Shown here: positions 26,201 to 38,734 of the stretch, one piece after another | Position numbering within the stretch: the first letter of the stretch is position 1 | Layout of the letters: every line of letters begins with the position of its first letter | Assembly (NCBI GenBank): GCA_905250125.1 | Contig: CAJNOL010000770.1 | Span: 40,834-104,833, forward strand | Reading direction: 5' to 3' | Length of the DNA: 64,000 bases | From: Rotaria sordida | Lineage: Eukaryota > Rotifera > Eurotatoria > Philodinida > Philodinidae | The notes under the pieces: model-generated | Database searches by the model: none | What the model saw: the letters and a program-made list of their open reading frames with translations, nothing else | Told to the model about the DNA's origin: nothing | Program-made: the position numbers and the translations under genes

Positions 26201-27958
26201 TCATGATCAGTCATCTAAAGAATTCATTCTCGAATGATCATTTATTGAGCAGAATCCATATAATAACTCGGTTTAAACTAAATGATGTGTCAGCGATAGA
26301 GCTTGTCGCATTAAAATACGAAAAGCGAATAACAAGTAACATGTAAATCGCAACTACACATCGTAAAGCACTTGTATTTAACTGTCAAGGTTTACAATTA
26401 GAAATTCAATGTAGTAAAAACCATAAAAACGAAATTCGTTAAGAAATCAAAAGAAGCAACTTAATTTTTTTTCATTGTATATATGTATGACGTGTCTGTG
26501 CGTTATAAATATTGATAACTTTTGTATTTATCTGGTTACTCTTTATTATACAGGCTATTCACTTCTATGTTGAATATAATGAGAAAAAGTACTTTAGATC
26601 GTTGATCTTTTTCGAGTAGTGATTTTTAATTATCTCTTCTTGAATGCTTCTACACAATCCACACCACTTCTCATCTACATTCTGCACTTTGCTTTCAGGG
26701 ATTAAGTGATTCTACTCCAAATCGATGGTGCTCGATAAACTAATTGGTCTAACTGGCAGAGTAAATTAAACAGTGTGGGTGCTACAGTGCCGCTGATCTG
26801 GAGAAGCATCTCAGATCAATGATAGCCTTAACTAATTGATCTGATTGACAATTGGGAATACTGCAGAATGAGGGTGAAGACATCAAAGAATATCAGGATA
26901 AGGTTGTTGTCGTCGTTAATCTGAAGCAGTACCTGCACTTTTTTGACAAATAATAATGTGAAATGAATCCTGAAAAAAGTTGATGACCAAAAATACTATC
27001 ATCCCATATAATTATGAATCATTATAATTGATAATATTACAATCGTATTGAGAAATTATTAAATGAGATCGATTTGAGAAGCAACCCAATTGAGAGATCA
27101 TCAAATATGACTGATTCAGGAACTCTTCCGTGTACATAATTAATTAATCATTTGTATATAGTTGTTTATGTTTAATTGGTGGTGGAAAATATTCGGGTAA
27201 AAATTATCTTCTTCATTCATTAATTGATTTATTTGCATTTGATTTAATTCGTCTTTTATCATCATATGATATCTATATAAAATTACTTGGTATATGTCAT
27301 AATCGAATAATTGATCTTTTACAAAATTATTCACCAATACGTATTATTAAATCAATGAATTGGACATTAATACCAAATGATGTATTTCATTTAAAAAATA
27401 ATGATGATATTGATTATATAGCATGTCAAATAAAAAAACGTCGTCGTTTTATTCATCAATTAATACAAATTAATTTTCATGACAAAGATCAATCAATAAT
27501 AATAGGTTCATTAATGATTGTTGTTTTAGCTTCATCTCAATATGTTTATACAAGAAATTTATGTTCACATCGAAGAAAATTTTTAATTAATTCATTAAAT
27601 AAAACAATTTTATCATTTAAAAGAGCATTACTTGGTATTCGACAAAATCCAGATCGTGTTCGAGCAGGTATTATTTATTAAATATTTATGATTATAAACT
27701 TTAATTTGATATTCTTTTTTTTTAGCATTTAATAATGATATTTTAACTCGATTAATTCAACCATATGTATTTCATGATCAATCAAATATTTGTTATATTG
27801 GAACGCTTAATCCAGGTCATCGACATCGTATTGCAACGAAATCTACAATTGAATTTGCTCGAAATCTTCGTTTCTGTTTAAAACGTATTAATAAACAACG
27901 TCGAAAACGAGAAAATTTATTTCGAATGAACACAAATAATAATGATAATATATTTTAA
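17266..27958 (+). CDS. Large disordered protein ending in a degenerate kinesin-13-like motor (pseudo-kinesin)
   Basis: Twenty-three exons (17266-17590, 17648-17736, 18375-18959, 19027-19339, 19466-19618, 19682-20146, 20184-20558, 20626-21341, 21403-21528, 21619-22092, 22144-22208, 22264-22343, 22403-22576, 22615-22839, 22916-23175, 23238-23308, 23366-23433, 23481-23548, 23600-23955, 24032-24792, 25018-25855, 27162-27667, 27726-27958) join phase-perfectly to about 2,441 aa. The first about 2,100 residues are Ser/Asn/Lys-rich with little recognisable structure. From about 2,110 the sequence follows a kinesin-13/KIF24-type motor: KICLRKRPL (first strand), FKCDQTFDEH, CLCLIGGGKYSGKN (P-loop position), LNKTILSFKRALLGI, IGTLNPG, TIEFARNLR. 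The P-loop Thr/Ser is Asn, switch I (SSRSH) is unrecognisable, and switch II (DLAGxE) reads VLASSQ. ATP hydrolysis is therefore unlikely; microtubule binding without motility is one possibility. The start after the acceptor at 17214 is the least certain part. Confidence 0.8.
20147..20183 (+). other. 37-bp intron
   Basis: GTAAAATAAT...ATCATAG, required to keep the frame (TCT A | CT TCA). With the 38-bp intron at 22577-22614 it is among the shortest inferred here. Confidence 0.7.
22577..22614 (+). other. 38-bp intron
   Basis: GTAAGAGCAA...TGACTTCAG. The earlier acceptor CTGCAG at about 22600 would give an immediate stop; the acceptor at 22614 restores the frame into NFVPVFHPVD. Confidence 0.7.
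25856..27161 (+). other. 1.3-kb intron interrupting the degenerate motor just before the P-loop
   Basis: The intron splits IDGS(N/K) from CLCLIGGGK. It contains a GA/GT-rich patch near 25955-25975 and a less AT-rich block at about 26700-26945, which includes a fragment (QNEGEDIKEYQDKV) vaguely like a retrotransposon gag. No intact ORF. An old insertion is plausible but unproven. Confidence 0.6.
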
Positions 27959-28250
27959 GACATAATTATCAATTGTCTTGTGCATTTTTAAATATCTTTT
28001 GAATTCTATCTTTGTATGTAATAACGTAAAGTTTTATGTTTTCAACTGAATAAAATTAGGTTAAGTGACATTTTGAGATATTTTTTAAACAATATATATC
28101 GATCATGAAAATAGAAATTTTAGATTCAATCCAGTTAGTTCTCTTATTCGAATGTTGAAGAAATATAGACGAATAATGTATTTTTTTTTTCATATTCAAG
28201 GTAATTATTTGATCTCAAAACAAAATAGAGGATTTATAAATCATATGATT
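27959..28250. other. 3' flank of the kinesin-like gene
   Basis: AT-rich with an AATAAA-type signal near 28048. No coding sequence was seen. Confidence 0.4.
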
Positions 28251-29014
28251 ACAGAATGTCCTAAAACTTCGTCCAGAAAGTTTACCTAAATAATTCTTAA
28301 GCATTTCAAGTGATTTATATATTTTTCTAAAAATGATATTATAGTATATTGTCTGAGACTTTGTTTTGTATATTTTCAGATGAATGTCTATGATTATAAA
28401 CATTCGAATAAAAATAGATTTGTAAATGGCAAAATTTGAATCATCTATTATACCGAAAGAAAAAATAGAAGTCAAATTTAGCACACAAACATCAGACAAA
28501 GACTGTACGAGCGATACTTTTCATTACTTGTACAAAATCAGTTTAGCAGTAAATGGACAACAACCTGAAAGAGATCTCGAAAAATTACAGGAAAGAAAAT
28601 CGATGAAATTCCTGATGCTTGTAAAAATGTGACTATCGAGTGTTTGAATTGTTGCAATTGGCTCTTTCCATTTGAATAATGTATCAATAAATATAAAGTA
28701 AAAAAATCTATATGTATAAGATATAGATAAAGATTTGATAGAATACAAAATAAGAACCAATAACAGAAATAAATTAATTTGAAAATAAACTTTCTGTAGT
28801 ATTTCTTTTTTTTTTGAAAATTTCGAAAAGGATTGATTTATGTAGTTCAGTTAATGACAATACTTTCGAACATTTATTTTAAGTCAAAGTATATGAAATA
28901 AAAGTTAAACGAATATAATATCATATTATTAAAAAAAAAGAGAACAATTAAATCATTTGAACTGCTTCAGAGTTACTTGCGTAAGGTTTCTGGGTGAATT
29001 TTTGGGACAGTCTG
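28251..29014. mobile_element. Remnant DNA transposon with Tc1/mariner-like terminal inverted repeats
   Basis: The left end starts ACAGAATGTCCTAAAAC and the right end, read on the minus strand, starts ACAGACTGTCCCAAAAA. Similarity continues about 60 bp inward (CCAGAAA(G/C), TTAC, AAG, then TTCAA). The ACAG-x-x-TGTCC-x-AAAA pattern is typical of mariner-type termini. The 640-bp interior has only a 68-aa ORF (28426-28632) with no recognisable transposase, so this is a non-autonomous or decayed copy. No clear TA target duplication. Confidence 0.7.
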
Positions 29015-29900
29015 TATATAATTCATTCAGTAGTAGCTAAGCGAGAATTAAGTAGAAATATGTTGCCCCTTATATGACATAAGAATCAAACAAAATCATA
29101 CAAAAATATCATATTTTATTGAGTAGTTATAATGAGTATCATTATTAGATTCTTATAGGATCTGTCTAACATATGAGATTTTCTGAGTAAAAACTATATT
29201 AGTATATGATCATATATATTTTTATACATGTAATTTATTTATATCGATAGCTTTCGAATTGATACATAAGGAAATAACGGTAAACTGATAATATATGTTA
29301 GTTTATGGTTAAGAAAAGAAGTTTTGAAGCTTGAAAAGTGTAAGAAACTATATATTAATCAATGTTTGTATTTGAGTAGAAATGTCATTTTAAATGACCG
29401 TCGTTGTAGTTGCATAAAAGACATAGAAAAATATCTGTTGAAAAATTTCATTATTCAATTGAATTTTCCGCCAATACTTTGCTGTAAAAAAGAACCAGCA
29501 TTACATTACTATGTGAAGTCTGTAATTTCAAGGTCACAAAACAAAATTGTTTTATTGACTGAGAAAATTTGCCGTGTGATGAGAATGAAAAGGTGGCGGA
29601 CGTCTGCTGAAGGTCAATTTGTGAGCAATGATTAATGCTTTAGTGACATCTAGATATAACATATTGAAAACAATTTGTAACAGTTTTTCGATTTGTTTCT
29701 ATAATTATTATATTTAAGAAAACTATAAATTCGAATTAAAGAATTCTTATTTGAAATAGATGTCATTAAAAATGAACTCATTGGTTGTCCCAAAAAACAA
29801 ACAGACGATGATTGAACACCTTTCAAAAAAGAGTCATTATTTTAAAACTTTGTTGACTCTTTTTTTTCTCTATATCATGGTTTATATATTTTTATTTCAG
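29015..29900. other. Intergenic / 5' region of the macroglobulin gene
   Basis: Two short open frames occur (29324-29635, lacking an ATG, and one from 29760), neither with recognisable domains. The region ends with the acceptor TTTATTTCAG at 29891-29900 directly abutting the macroglobulin start codon. Confidence 0.4.
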
Positions 29901-32900
29901 ATGGGCCGTATGAATGTTATTCTATGGCTTCAATTTCTTTTTTTGTATACTTTTACAACCATATTAGCTTATCAGTCGTCCGACTTTTTTCCATTCTATT
30001 CTCAAAATGATACATATACATTTGTTGACGAAGATGATGGTCTATCCATTTATAACCAAGATGAAGAATTTGATAATGATGTTCCTCTTAATCATTCTAT
30101 TAAACGTCGACAAATTCCATTAAATATTATAACATCACAACTGGCACGAATACCAATGGTACCATCATATATTATTCTAGGTCCACGTACTATTCGACCT
30201 GCACAATTAGTTGCATTAAGTGTAACTATTTTACGTGATGAATGGAATCCAATAATGGTAAAAGCATTAATATCTAATGATGATATGGATGTTGCTTCAG
30301 CTGAAGATTTATTTATAATTGGTGTACCACGTACATTAGAAATGCGTATACCAAATAATATTCGTAATGGTACATATCGTTTAACACTTGAAGGAAAATT
30401 ATTAACTGGTGAACAAAAATTTTATAATGTTTCACAATTAATATTTGAACAAAAAGCTGTAACAATACTTATTCAATTTGATCGACCTGCTTATCGTCAT
30501 GAAACAGTTGTACAATTTCGTTGTATACCAATTTATCCTGATCTAAGTGGTTATTTTCATACAGTTGATGTTTATATACTTGGTCCATCGGGACATATTT
30601 TACGTAAATGGGAAAATCAACAAACAACAGCTGGTATGGTGGCACTTGAAGTAAATATTTAGATATAGAGTACAACAATTCAGAGTAGTCGTCTTCATTT
30701 TTTTTTGGAGAGTATTTCTGGTTCTCGAAAAAAGTACAATCGAGTCACATGAAATTTTTACCAAAGATAGAGTACGTTCAATAAGGGAATATGTGTTCAA
30801 AGAAAAAAATTTAAACAAGATTTAATTGGAAAACTCTGATTTTACATAGGACTATATCGAGTCTGTTTATGCTCCTCGTCTAACATTGTCCGATTGGACT
30901 GAAGTTCTTTTTTTTGGAGACACCTTAGACTTTATCTCAGAAATGATTTTAAACCTTTTTCAAAAATCTCTTTCTTTTTTTTTTATGTAAAAGACATATG
31001 TAAACGTTCGGATTCCAAATTGGGGTGTTGGAACTTACGACTCTATTAATTCGGATAGCAAGGTCAAAAATAAAGACGAATAATTTCACCTTTAAGGAGT
31101 ACTTCCAAATGTTTGTGGTCGAAATTTCAGCTTGTTCGAGCAAAGTTAGAGAAAGATCATAAATTCGGTCTGATATGAATCTATGGAAAGTCAAGATTTC
31201 CTGAACAAATCGCGAAGATCTAGTTTAAAATTTTTTTCCTAATAATAAATGACAAAAAAACGGAGGGAAGAGGTACCTTTAAATAATATCTTGTGTTTTT
31301 TTTCTTAGTATCCAATTAATGATGCACCACCCGAAGGTATTTGGTCAGTAAAATGTCGTGTTATGGGCTATGAAGCAGTAAAAACCTTTGAAATTTATGA
31401 ATTTTATGCAAGAAAATTTGAAGTTAATGTTACTGTTCCATATTATTTACCAATAGATGCACCTGGTGTTGGTGGTATTGTTACAGCAAATTATTCTACA
31501 GGTATGGGTGTACTTGGTTATGCACGAGTTGTTGTTCGTGCACGTGATATGTCTGTTCCATATGATCCACGTGCTAATCCATTAATAGATGTTGAATTTG
31601 ATCGTTCAGCATCATCATTTGTAACAACCATTAGTGATTTTAATGGTGTTGCTGGGTTTTTTATTCCAATAGCAAATATTCTTAGACTTGTACCTGATTT
31701 AGATGGAAAAGAAATTTTAATAACAGCAGTTGTTCATGATCCATGGTGGAATGAAACAAATAATGGTACAACTGTTGTTTCATTTTATAGACCTGGTGTA
31801 CGTCTTCGTTTTCTTGGTGGTCCATCAATGGTATTTAAACCTCGTATGTTATTTACAACATACGTTGCTGCTGTTAATTTTGATGGTACAAAATATCCAG
31901 CTGGTCCTAATCGATTTATTCGTGTATATACAGAGACTGAGGTTGGTCCAATACAACCACCTGCTGATTATATACTTGATTCAACAGGTATAGTTCGACA
32001 TCAATTTTTAGCACCACCAGATCCAAGTATTATATTTATACGTCTTCGAGCTGAATTATATGATAATAATATAAAACTTCAAGATAGTGATGATGAACAA
32101 CGTGCTATACGTTATTTATCGCCATCAAATAGTTATTTACAAGTTACATCAAGTACTGAGTCACCACGTGTTGGTGATTTTATGTTATTTCGTGTTAACA
32201 TAACACAATATGTTGATTTTGTTTTTTATCATCTAACATCAGGTGGAAGATTAATTTTTACAAATATACTTCCAATGGATGGTGCTAAACAAAAAACATT
32301 TGATGTTGGTGTTAGTCGTGAAATGGCACCATCAGCACATATACTTGTTTATTATATACGTTATGATGGTGAAATAGTTGCTGATAGTATGAATTTTCAT
32401 GTTAATACATCATCAGTTACAAATCGTGTTAATATAACAATAAATCGACGAAAAGATTTTACTGGTAATACAATTGAAGTATTAGCATATGCATCACCAC
32501 AATCATTTGTTGCATTTGCTGGTCTTGGTCTTGTACAAACACGTTTATTTCCACCAGGAAATCATTTTACTCCTGTTATGGTAAGTTTTCTTTTTAATAG
32601 AAAAGACTATATTTTTTTTATTCTTTTTAAATTATAGATTTATGATGAATTATATTCATTTGATCATTATTCATCAACAAGTTTTCAACATACATGGTAT
32701 TCTGAAATGGATATACCATCAAGTAGAGTTTTTTTTCCATCACAATCTTATGGTTATGATGTTGGTTCAACATTTAATTCATCTGGTATGCAAATATTTA
32801 CTAATGTTAATGTTCAAGCTATAGAAACAGCATGTAGTCAATTTGGTTTAATGCAATGTACAGATGGATCATGTTATCCACCACCATTAAGATGTAATGG

Positions 32901-35900
32901 TCTTCTCGATTTTTGTCGTGATGGTTCTGATGAAGCTAATTGTAAGAGATAATTTCAAAATAAAAAAAAAAAAGATTTCTATTGGCATGTTTTCTTTAGG
33001 TGATGTGAAAAGAGGAAATCATTATGATTTTACACCATTATATCGTCGTTTATGGCCATATTGGGAACGTGAATTACAACTTGATTTTATGTGGCATCAA
33101 CAATTTGCTTATCCTGATGGTCGTGTACAATTTCGTACAACAGTACCAAATGTAATTGCAACATGGGTTATAACAGCTATTGCTATAAGTCGTTTAACAG
33201 GTTTTGGCGTTCTTGATGTACCAGCTATATATGAAGGTACTCGACAATTTTTTATTAAAGTTGAAATTCCACCTATTGTCCGACTTGGTGAACAAATTGG
33301 TGCACGTGTTGATGTTTTTAATTTTCAAACATATCGTATTGAAGCATTAATTATTTTACATGCATCAGATAATTATCGTTTTGTTAATGTTGATGATAAT
33401 GGTGTTGTTACATCTTATGCACCAAGATTAACTGAAGGACAACATCATGTTTTAGTTATTTTATATCCAAATGAAGTACGAAGAATATATCTTCCATTTG
33501 TACCAATTTTTGCTGGTGAAGTAGAAGTAATGATTGAAGGTAAACGATAGAACAAAAAACAAAAATTAAAGCAAAATTTATTTATATATATATAGATGTT
33601 TTTTTAATGTATATCAAAATCAATTTTCATAGAATGAAAATTTCTTATTTGAAATTTTTATAAAGATGATTAGCAATGACAAGGTTTTAGGAATAATGTT
33701 TTGCTTTCGATTAATGATTAATTTTTGATAAGATTAGCATAGAAGTGTTTCGATGTTGATGAATCAAGAGATCGATTGGAATATTTTCAATAAAAAATTG
33801 ACTGGATTTTGAAGGGAAGAAGGATTGAACATTTTTTTTTTTGGAAATTGGTAAGCAAAAAAAGCGAAAATTTTTCAAGAGTACGGGAACGTAGTGACCA
33901 ATTTCTATCGATCACATATTTCATGACTTATTTTCTGTCAGAAACAATTTTTTTTTCTCATAGAAATATTAGCTTTTTGTACTCAAAAATAAGATTGATG
34001 AAAAAAGAAAAAGATCATTTGCAATGGAAAATCCTTGAGATGGATTCTTACTCTAAACGTTTGTGAAAAAAAACTTATTTTAAAAAATGACATACGGTAG
34101 ATCACTCTATGCAGTTTTTTACACTGATTTTAAATATGTCTTTATTTTTCTCTCAAAGTGCTTCTGTGATAATGAAATCGCGAAACAATTTTTATAACCA
34201 AGATTTTTAGAAAGTCTATATCTCAGTCCAGATGCATTTGCTCATCTTTTCGCTAACTGAGTATATGTCCTAGATATAGAAGAACATTCTCTCAATGCTT
34301 CGCCGATATCGAATTAGTGGAAAAAAGTGACGGCTAATTTTATTCTAGACATCTTTTCCGGAAATGGTTAGCATAAAAAGAGTAATAATTTTTTCTCAGG
34401 ATGTATAAATAGATCGAGCAGAAGTCCTAGCTTCACATTATGTATATATATATATGATTAATTGTCCAACTCTTTTGGAACTAATGAGGGAACTGTTTGT
34501 CAGTTGATAAATCATTTTTGATTTCGAACTCTATGCATAAGGTAGATACTAGTCAGCTATGGCATACCATGTATCAACAAATTGAATAACGGATTTTCGC
34601 CCTAAAATTTTCTCCACAGATAAATGTACTTGTAACTAGAATGTTTTGAAAATCTTAGCTTAAGAGAATGTTTCCTTTGCGAGATATTGAATTTCTAAAA
34701 ATATGAGAATCTCACATCTTTTAGCATGATTTGAATGATGTTTGGAAATTCAAAATCTTGCGAAAGAAGCATTGTTTTTAGTTAAAATTTTCAGAAGATT
34801 CTAATCATAAGCTTTATTTTTTATGAAAAAACTCACTTTCATGTGTTGTTCATCTAATGTCCACATTGTTGCTCACTGTATCCCGTTTGAAACACCCCTC
34901 AATTAGTATGATCGTAAAATTATTATTCTTCATTTCCAATATATGTACAATCTTTTTTTTTTTTTACTTAAAATCAAAAATCCATTTATCTGATATAAAT
35001 AATGTTGATAGTAATATTTTTTTTAGACTTATTACAAGAAAATATGAAACGAATAGTTTCAAAGGTATCAAATTTCTAATTGCATAAGGCGTGCATGCAT
35101 GTATATGTTTATTTATATTGTTTTCACTATTGTATGAAAAATTGCTTTTTTTTTTTTATCTCTGGTAACAAGTGTGCATGTCGAGAGCGAAAGAAAAAAG
35201 ATTTTTGTGCTTATTAAATTAATAATCGAGCATGTAAAACGAAGATCTTTATATAAAGAATTCAGAATTAACAGGAAGCAATCTGGTTTTTTTTGTTTGT
35301 CTTGTCAATGATAATTTTATAAAGTAAAATATATTGATTATTCATTTTAATTGAATCATAATTTATAGCACGAAATGATTACTTACGAGATAAATAGAAA
35401 TAAATTTTTGAATATTAATCTAATTTTTCTATTTAGGTATAACTGGTGTTTCACGTGATTTTTATCGTGAAATAATTAAAGTTAATTATGAAGGTGTACG
35501 TAATTTTTATCATACACCAACTGTATTATCATTAAATAATTTACCTCGACAAATGAATGAATATGATGTAACGGTACCTGAAAAATTTATAGTTCCATTA
35601 GAAAATTATTGGAGTTATGTACCTGGTTCAGCAACATGTGAAATATTTGTTTCTGGTGATGTAGCTGGTCCATTTTTCTTATTAGGTTATGATGAATGGT
35701 TAAATACAGATAATTTAATTCAACGTACAACTGCACCAGCTGATTCAGGAATTTTTGATTTTGCTATGATGATTTATAATCTTCGTTATATGTTACAAGG
35801 TCAATAACATAAAAAAGAAAAAAAAAAGATATTTATCTTCATATGTAAAATTATATTGTTTTACTTTTAGGTCATGGTGGTCGTGCATTTGATCAAGAAA

Positions 35901-38734
35901 AACTTATGAAAGTATTAACATTTGCTAATATGGAATATCTTCGTTTTATGGCTATGTATCTTGGTGATAATCCAGATGAACCATGGCGTAAAGGTTCATT
36001 TAGTCAATTTGGTTTTGTAAATGAATCATCTGTTTGGTTAACATCATGGGCATTAATGACATTACGTGATGCTATTTATCCTGAATGGGAAGAAAAAGCT
36101 TTATTTATTGATCCAAGTCTTCGTTCAGATATTGTTGGTTTTCTTTTAACTGTTCAACAATCAAATGGTTCATGGGCAGAAATAACAACACCTTTAGATC
36201 GAAATAAATTTGGTATACGTTATACAAATATAAGTGGTACATATCAACAATTAAATTTATCCTTAACAGCACAAGTTGTTATTGCATTACAGTTAAGTCT
36301 TGATATACGTGGTATACAAACTAGATTTTTAACAGGTGCTATTAATCGTGGGAAAATGTGGTTAGAAAGACATTTTCGTTTAATTACTGATGCATTTGAT
36401 ATGGCTATTGTTACATATGCATTACATTTAACAAATAGTGCTGAACAAGATGCAGCTTTTTCAATGTTAGATTTATTTAAACGAATGAGTAATATTTGAA
36501 ATATTTTGTTTATATATGTTATATATTGAATATTTAAATTTAGATGAAAATGGAATTTATTATTCAAATTTAAATTTACCTGGAATGACAAAAACATGGC
36601 AAAATATAAATCCACGATATGGTCCTAAACCTGTACAAACAGATTATGAAGCACATGCTGTTGCTGCTACAGCATTTGTTATAATGACTTATACACAAAA
36701 AGCTCGAGTTAGGCAAGCTGAACAAGCTGGTAAGTTATTCATATAATTTATTCTTACAGACGTTAACAGAAGAAAAAAAACAGCATATTCTTCTGTAACA
36801 AAAAACAAAAGTTTGATTTATTGATGTTTTTCATGATTTTTCTTGAATAAATTTTCTAGTATTATGGCTTCAATCAATGCGTAATTATATTGGTGGTTGG
36901 TCTGCAACATATGATTCTTGTATAGCACAACGTGCAATTGTTAGCTATGCTGTATTACGTGGGTTTGAAATAACCGATTATAAGATTCGTTTAAATTTAG
37001 TAGCATCATCATCACTTGATCATCTTCATACTCCAATTGAAATTGTTGATGAAAATTTAATTGAAACTCAAGTTCGAGATATTGAAAATGCTTTTGGTGT
37101 AGTTTATCTTGATGGTTTCGGTAAAGGTTATGCACTTATTCAAGTATGTAATATTTAATTATTGTGAAACACAATCTGAAAGGAGTGTTGAAGTATGAAA
37201 CTACAAATTTGAATGTTCTTACAGATCGTGACGGGTGTTGTTGATATAAAATGGTAGAAAAAAGTTTAACAACAACGTATTTTGGATTTTCTATAATGTT
37301 AAGCAATTAACTCAAATTCAGATAGTAATCTTAATAACCAATGGAATATTCTATATCATACATTCTATAGTAAGATTTCTAAATAATTGAACATAGTAGT
37401 TTTCAGGTTTCAGAAGACTTTGTCGAAGGTATTTTATAAAGCACAAAATGAAGGGGCGCCACATTTTCTATAAAGTTTCCTTAAAAAGTTAACAGTATTA
37501 CAAAAACTAAAAAAATGTATTTTTATAGTCGATTTTTTGATAAATTTTGTTTTTGTGATACTTTTAACTTTTTAAGAGAAGGTAATAGAAAATATGACAA
37601 TTTCTAATTTTGTTCAAAATTTTATGCTCTATAAAATATCTTCGACAAAGTCTTCTGGAACCTGAAAACTATCATGTCCAATTATTTAGAAATCTTACTA
37701 TAGAATTCATGATATAGAATATTCCATTGGCTATTAAATTTACTATCTCGATTTGAGTTAATTGCTTAACATAATTGAAAAAAAAATTGAACTTTTTTTC
37801 CACCATCTTACGATCATATGCTATACTTCAATAAAGTCTCGTTCTAATATATGAACTACTTCCTTATTGAATTTCTGAAAGATTATATCAAAGGATCATG
37901 AAGTAATATGTCCCAAAGTAGATCGAGTAAAATAATTTCTCTGTGATTAGCGCCAACAGCTACATCGTGTTTTATATTTTAATCTCTCAGGAATGGCGCT
38001 AAAAGCTTTTCTTTTTTTGTTGTTTGGCAATAATTTTATGCTGCTTTCTAATTCTCTATTTAGATGCATGTTGGTGTTAATGTTGAATTTGAGCCATCTG
38101 TTCGTCGTCCACAATGGATTCCATTTTCAATTGATGTTCAACCAATGTTATCTGGTCGTAACTTTTCAGTAATTGATTATAATGTTTGTCTTGGTTGGCG
38201 TCCACAAAATGTTGATGTACTTAAAGCATCACGTAGTGGTTCCGTTATGATTGAAATACAAATTCCAACAGGTTATCGTGTTGAAGAAAGAGATTTAAAA
38301 GTTATGCTACGTAGTTTTCATGTACGTAATTTACGTGAAGCAGAAAATTGGCCTGGACAAATTAATTTTGGTTTTGATTATGTTGATTTTGATCCAATAT
38401 GTTTTGAATTCCAAGCTAAACGTTGGATACCTGTTGCGAATATATCACGTTATTATGAAGTACGAGCTTATGAATGGTTTGAACCTGGAAATATGAATCG
38501 AAGTATTTATACATTAAGAAATTTATTTGCATTAGATATATGTGAAGTAAATCTATTTTTTGTTTTTTTGTTTGGTTTTTGATTGAAAGAATTTTTTTGA
38601 TTCATTAGGTTTGCGGTTCATATCAATGTCCATATTGTCCATATTATAGTCATGCAAGATTATTAATTCAATCAACAATTATGATAATATTTATTTTATG
38701 TTTATTATTAGAATTATATATAATTATTATTTAG
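29901..38734 (+). CDS. Thioester-less alpha-2-macroglobulin/CD109 family protein with LDLa insert (Mcr-like)
   Basis: Ten exons join in frame to about 1,641 aa: 29901-30650, 31309-32580, 32638-32941, 33000-33539, 35437-35799, 35871-36488, 36544-36729, 36860-37143, 38064-38546, 38609-38734. A signal peptide (VILWLQFLFLYTFTTILA) is followed by macroglobulin domains (ILGPRTIRPAQLVALSVTI; LIQFDRPAYRHETVVQFR; PPEGIWSV). At residues about 740-776 there is an LDL-receptor class A module with six cysteines and DGSDEANC. The alpha-helical thioester domain follows (GGWSATYDSCIAQRAIVSYA), then the receptor-binding domain and a hydrophobic tail at the extreme C-terminus (TM or GPI signal). The canonical GCGEQ thioester is replaced by PADSGIFDF (about 1055-1063). 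LDLa plus a lost thioester is the combination known from Drosophila Mcr, a septate-junction and immune protein. A similar extracellular, membrane-tethered role is inferred. Intron 4 (1.9 kb) and intron 8 (foldback) are long. Confidence 0.9.
33540..35436 (+). other. 1.9-kb intron of the macroglobulin gene
   Basis: AT-rich, with no ORF of note and no clear inverted repeat. It splits the protein at ...VEVMIEG | ITGVSRD, just before the thioester-equivalent domain. Confidence 0.7.
37224..37815. mobile_element. Near-palindromic foldback element in a macroglobulin intron
   Basis: About 590 bp fold into one long hairpin. AATGTTAAGCAATTAACTC (near 37300) pairs with GAGTTAATTGCTTAACAT (near 37760). 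TATAGTAAGATTTCTAAATA pairs with TATTTAGAAATCTTACTATA. TTCAGAAGACTTTGTCGAAG pairs with CTTCGACAAAGTCTTCTGGA. CTTAAAAAGTTAACAG...ACAAAAAC pairs with GTTTTTGTG...AACTTTTTAAG around a loop near 37510-37545. There is no ORF. It accounts for most of the 920-bp intron 37144-38063. Confidence 0.85.

Noticed and set aside
26700-26945. Gag-like peptide QNEGEDIKEYQDKV in the kinesin-like gene's intron
   Set aside because: Only about 30 residues, interrupted by stops, with no zinc knuckle or protease nearby; too weak to call a retrotransposon.
15478-27958. Joining the cysteine-cluster ORF to the kinesin-like gene as one transcript
   Set aside because: The best donor near the stop (TT|GTAAAG at 16509) is in the wrong phase for all acceptors up to 17266; only a weak in-phase donor (CAA|GTTCGT) exists, so they are listed separately.
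28426-28632. 68-aa ORF inside the transposon remnant
   Set aside because: No domain and no support as a gene; may be a decayed internal fragment.
29324-29635. 103-aa open frame before the macroglobulin gene
   Set aside because: Begins at TTG rather than ATG, has no recognisable domain and no splice support.
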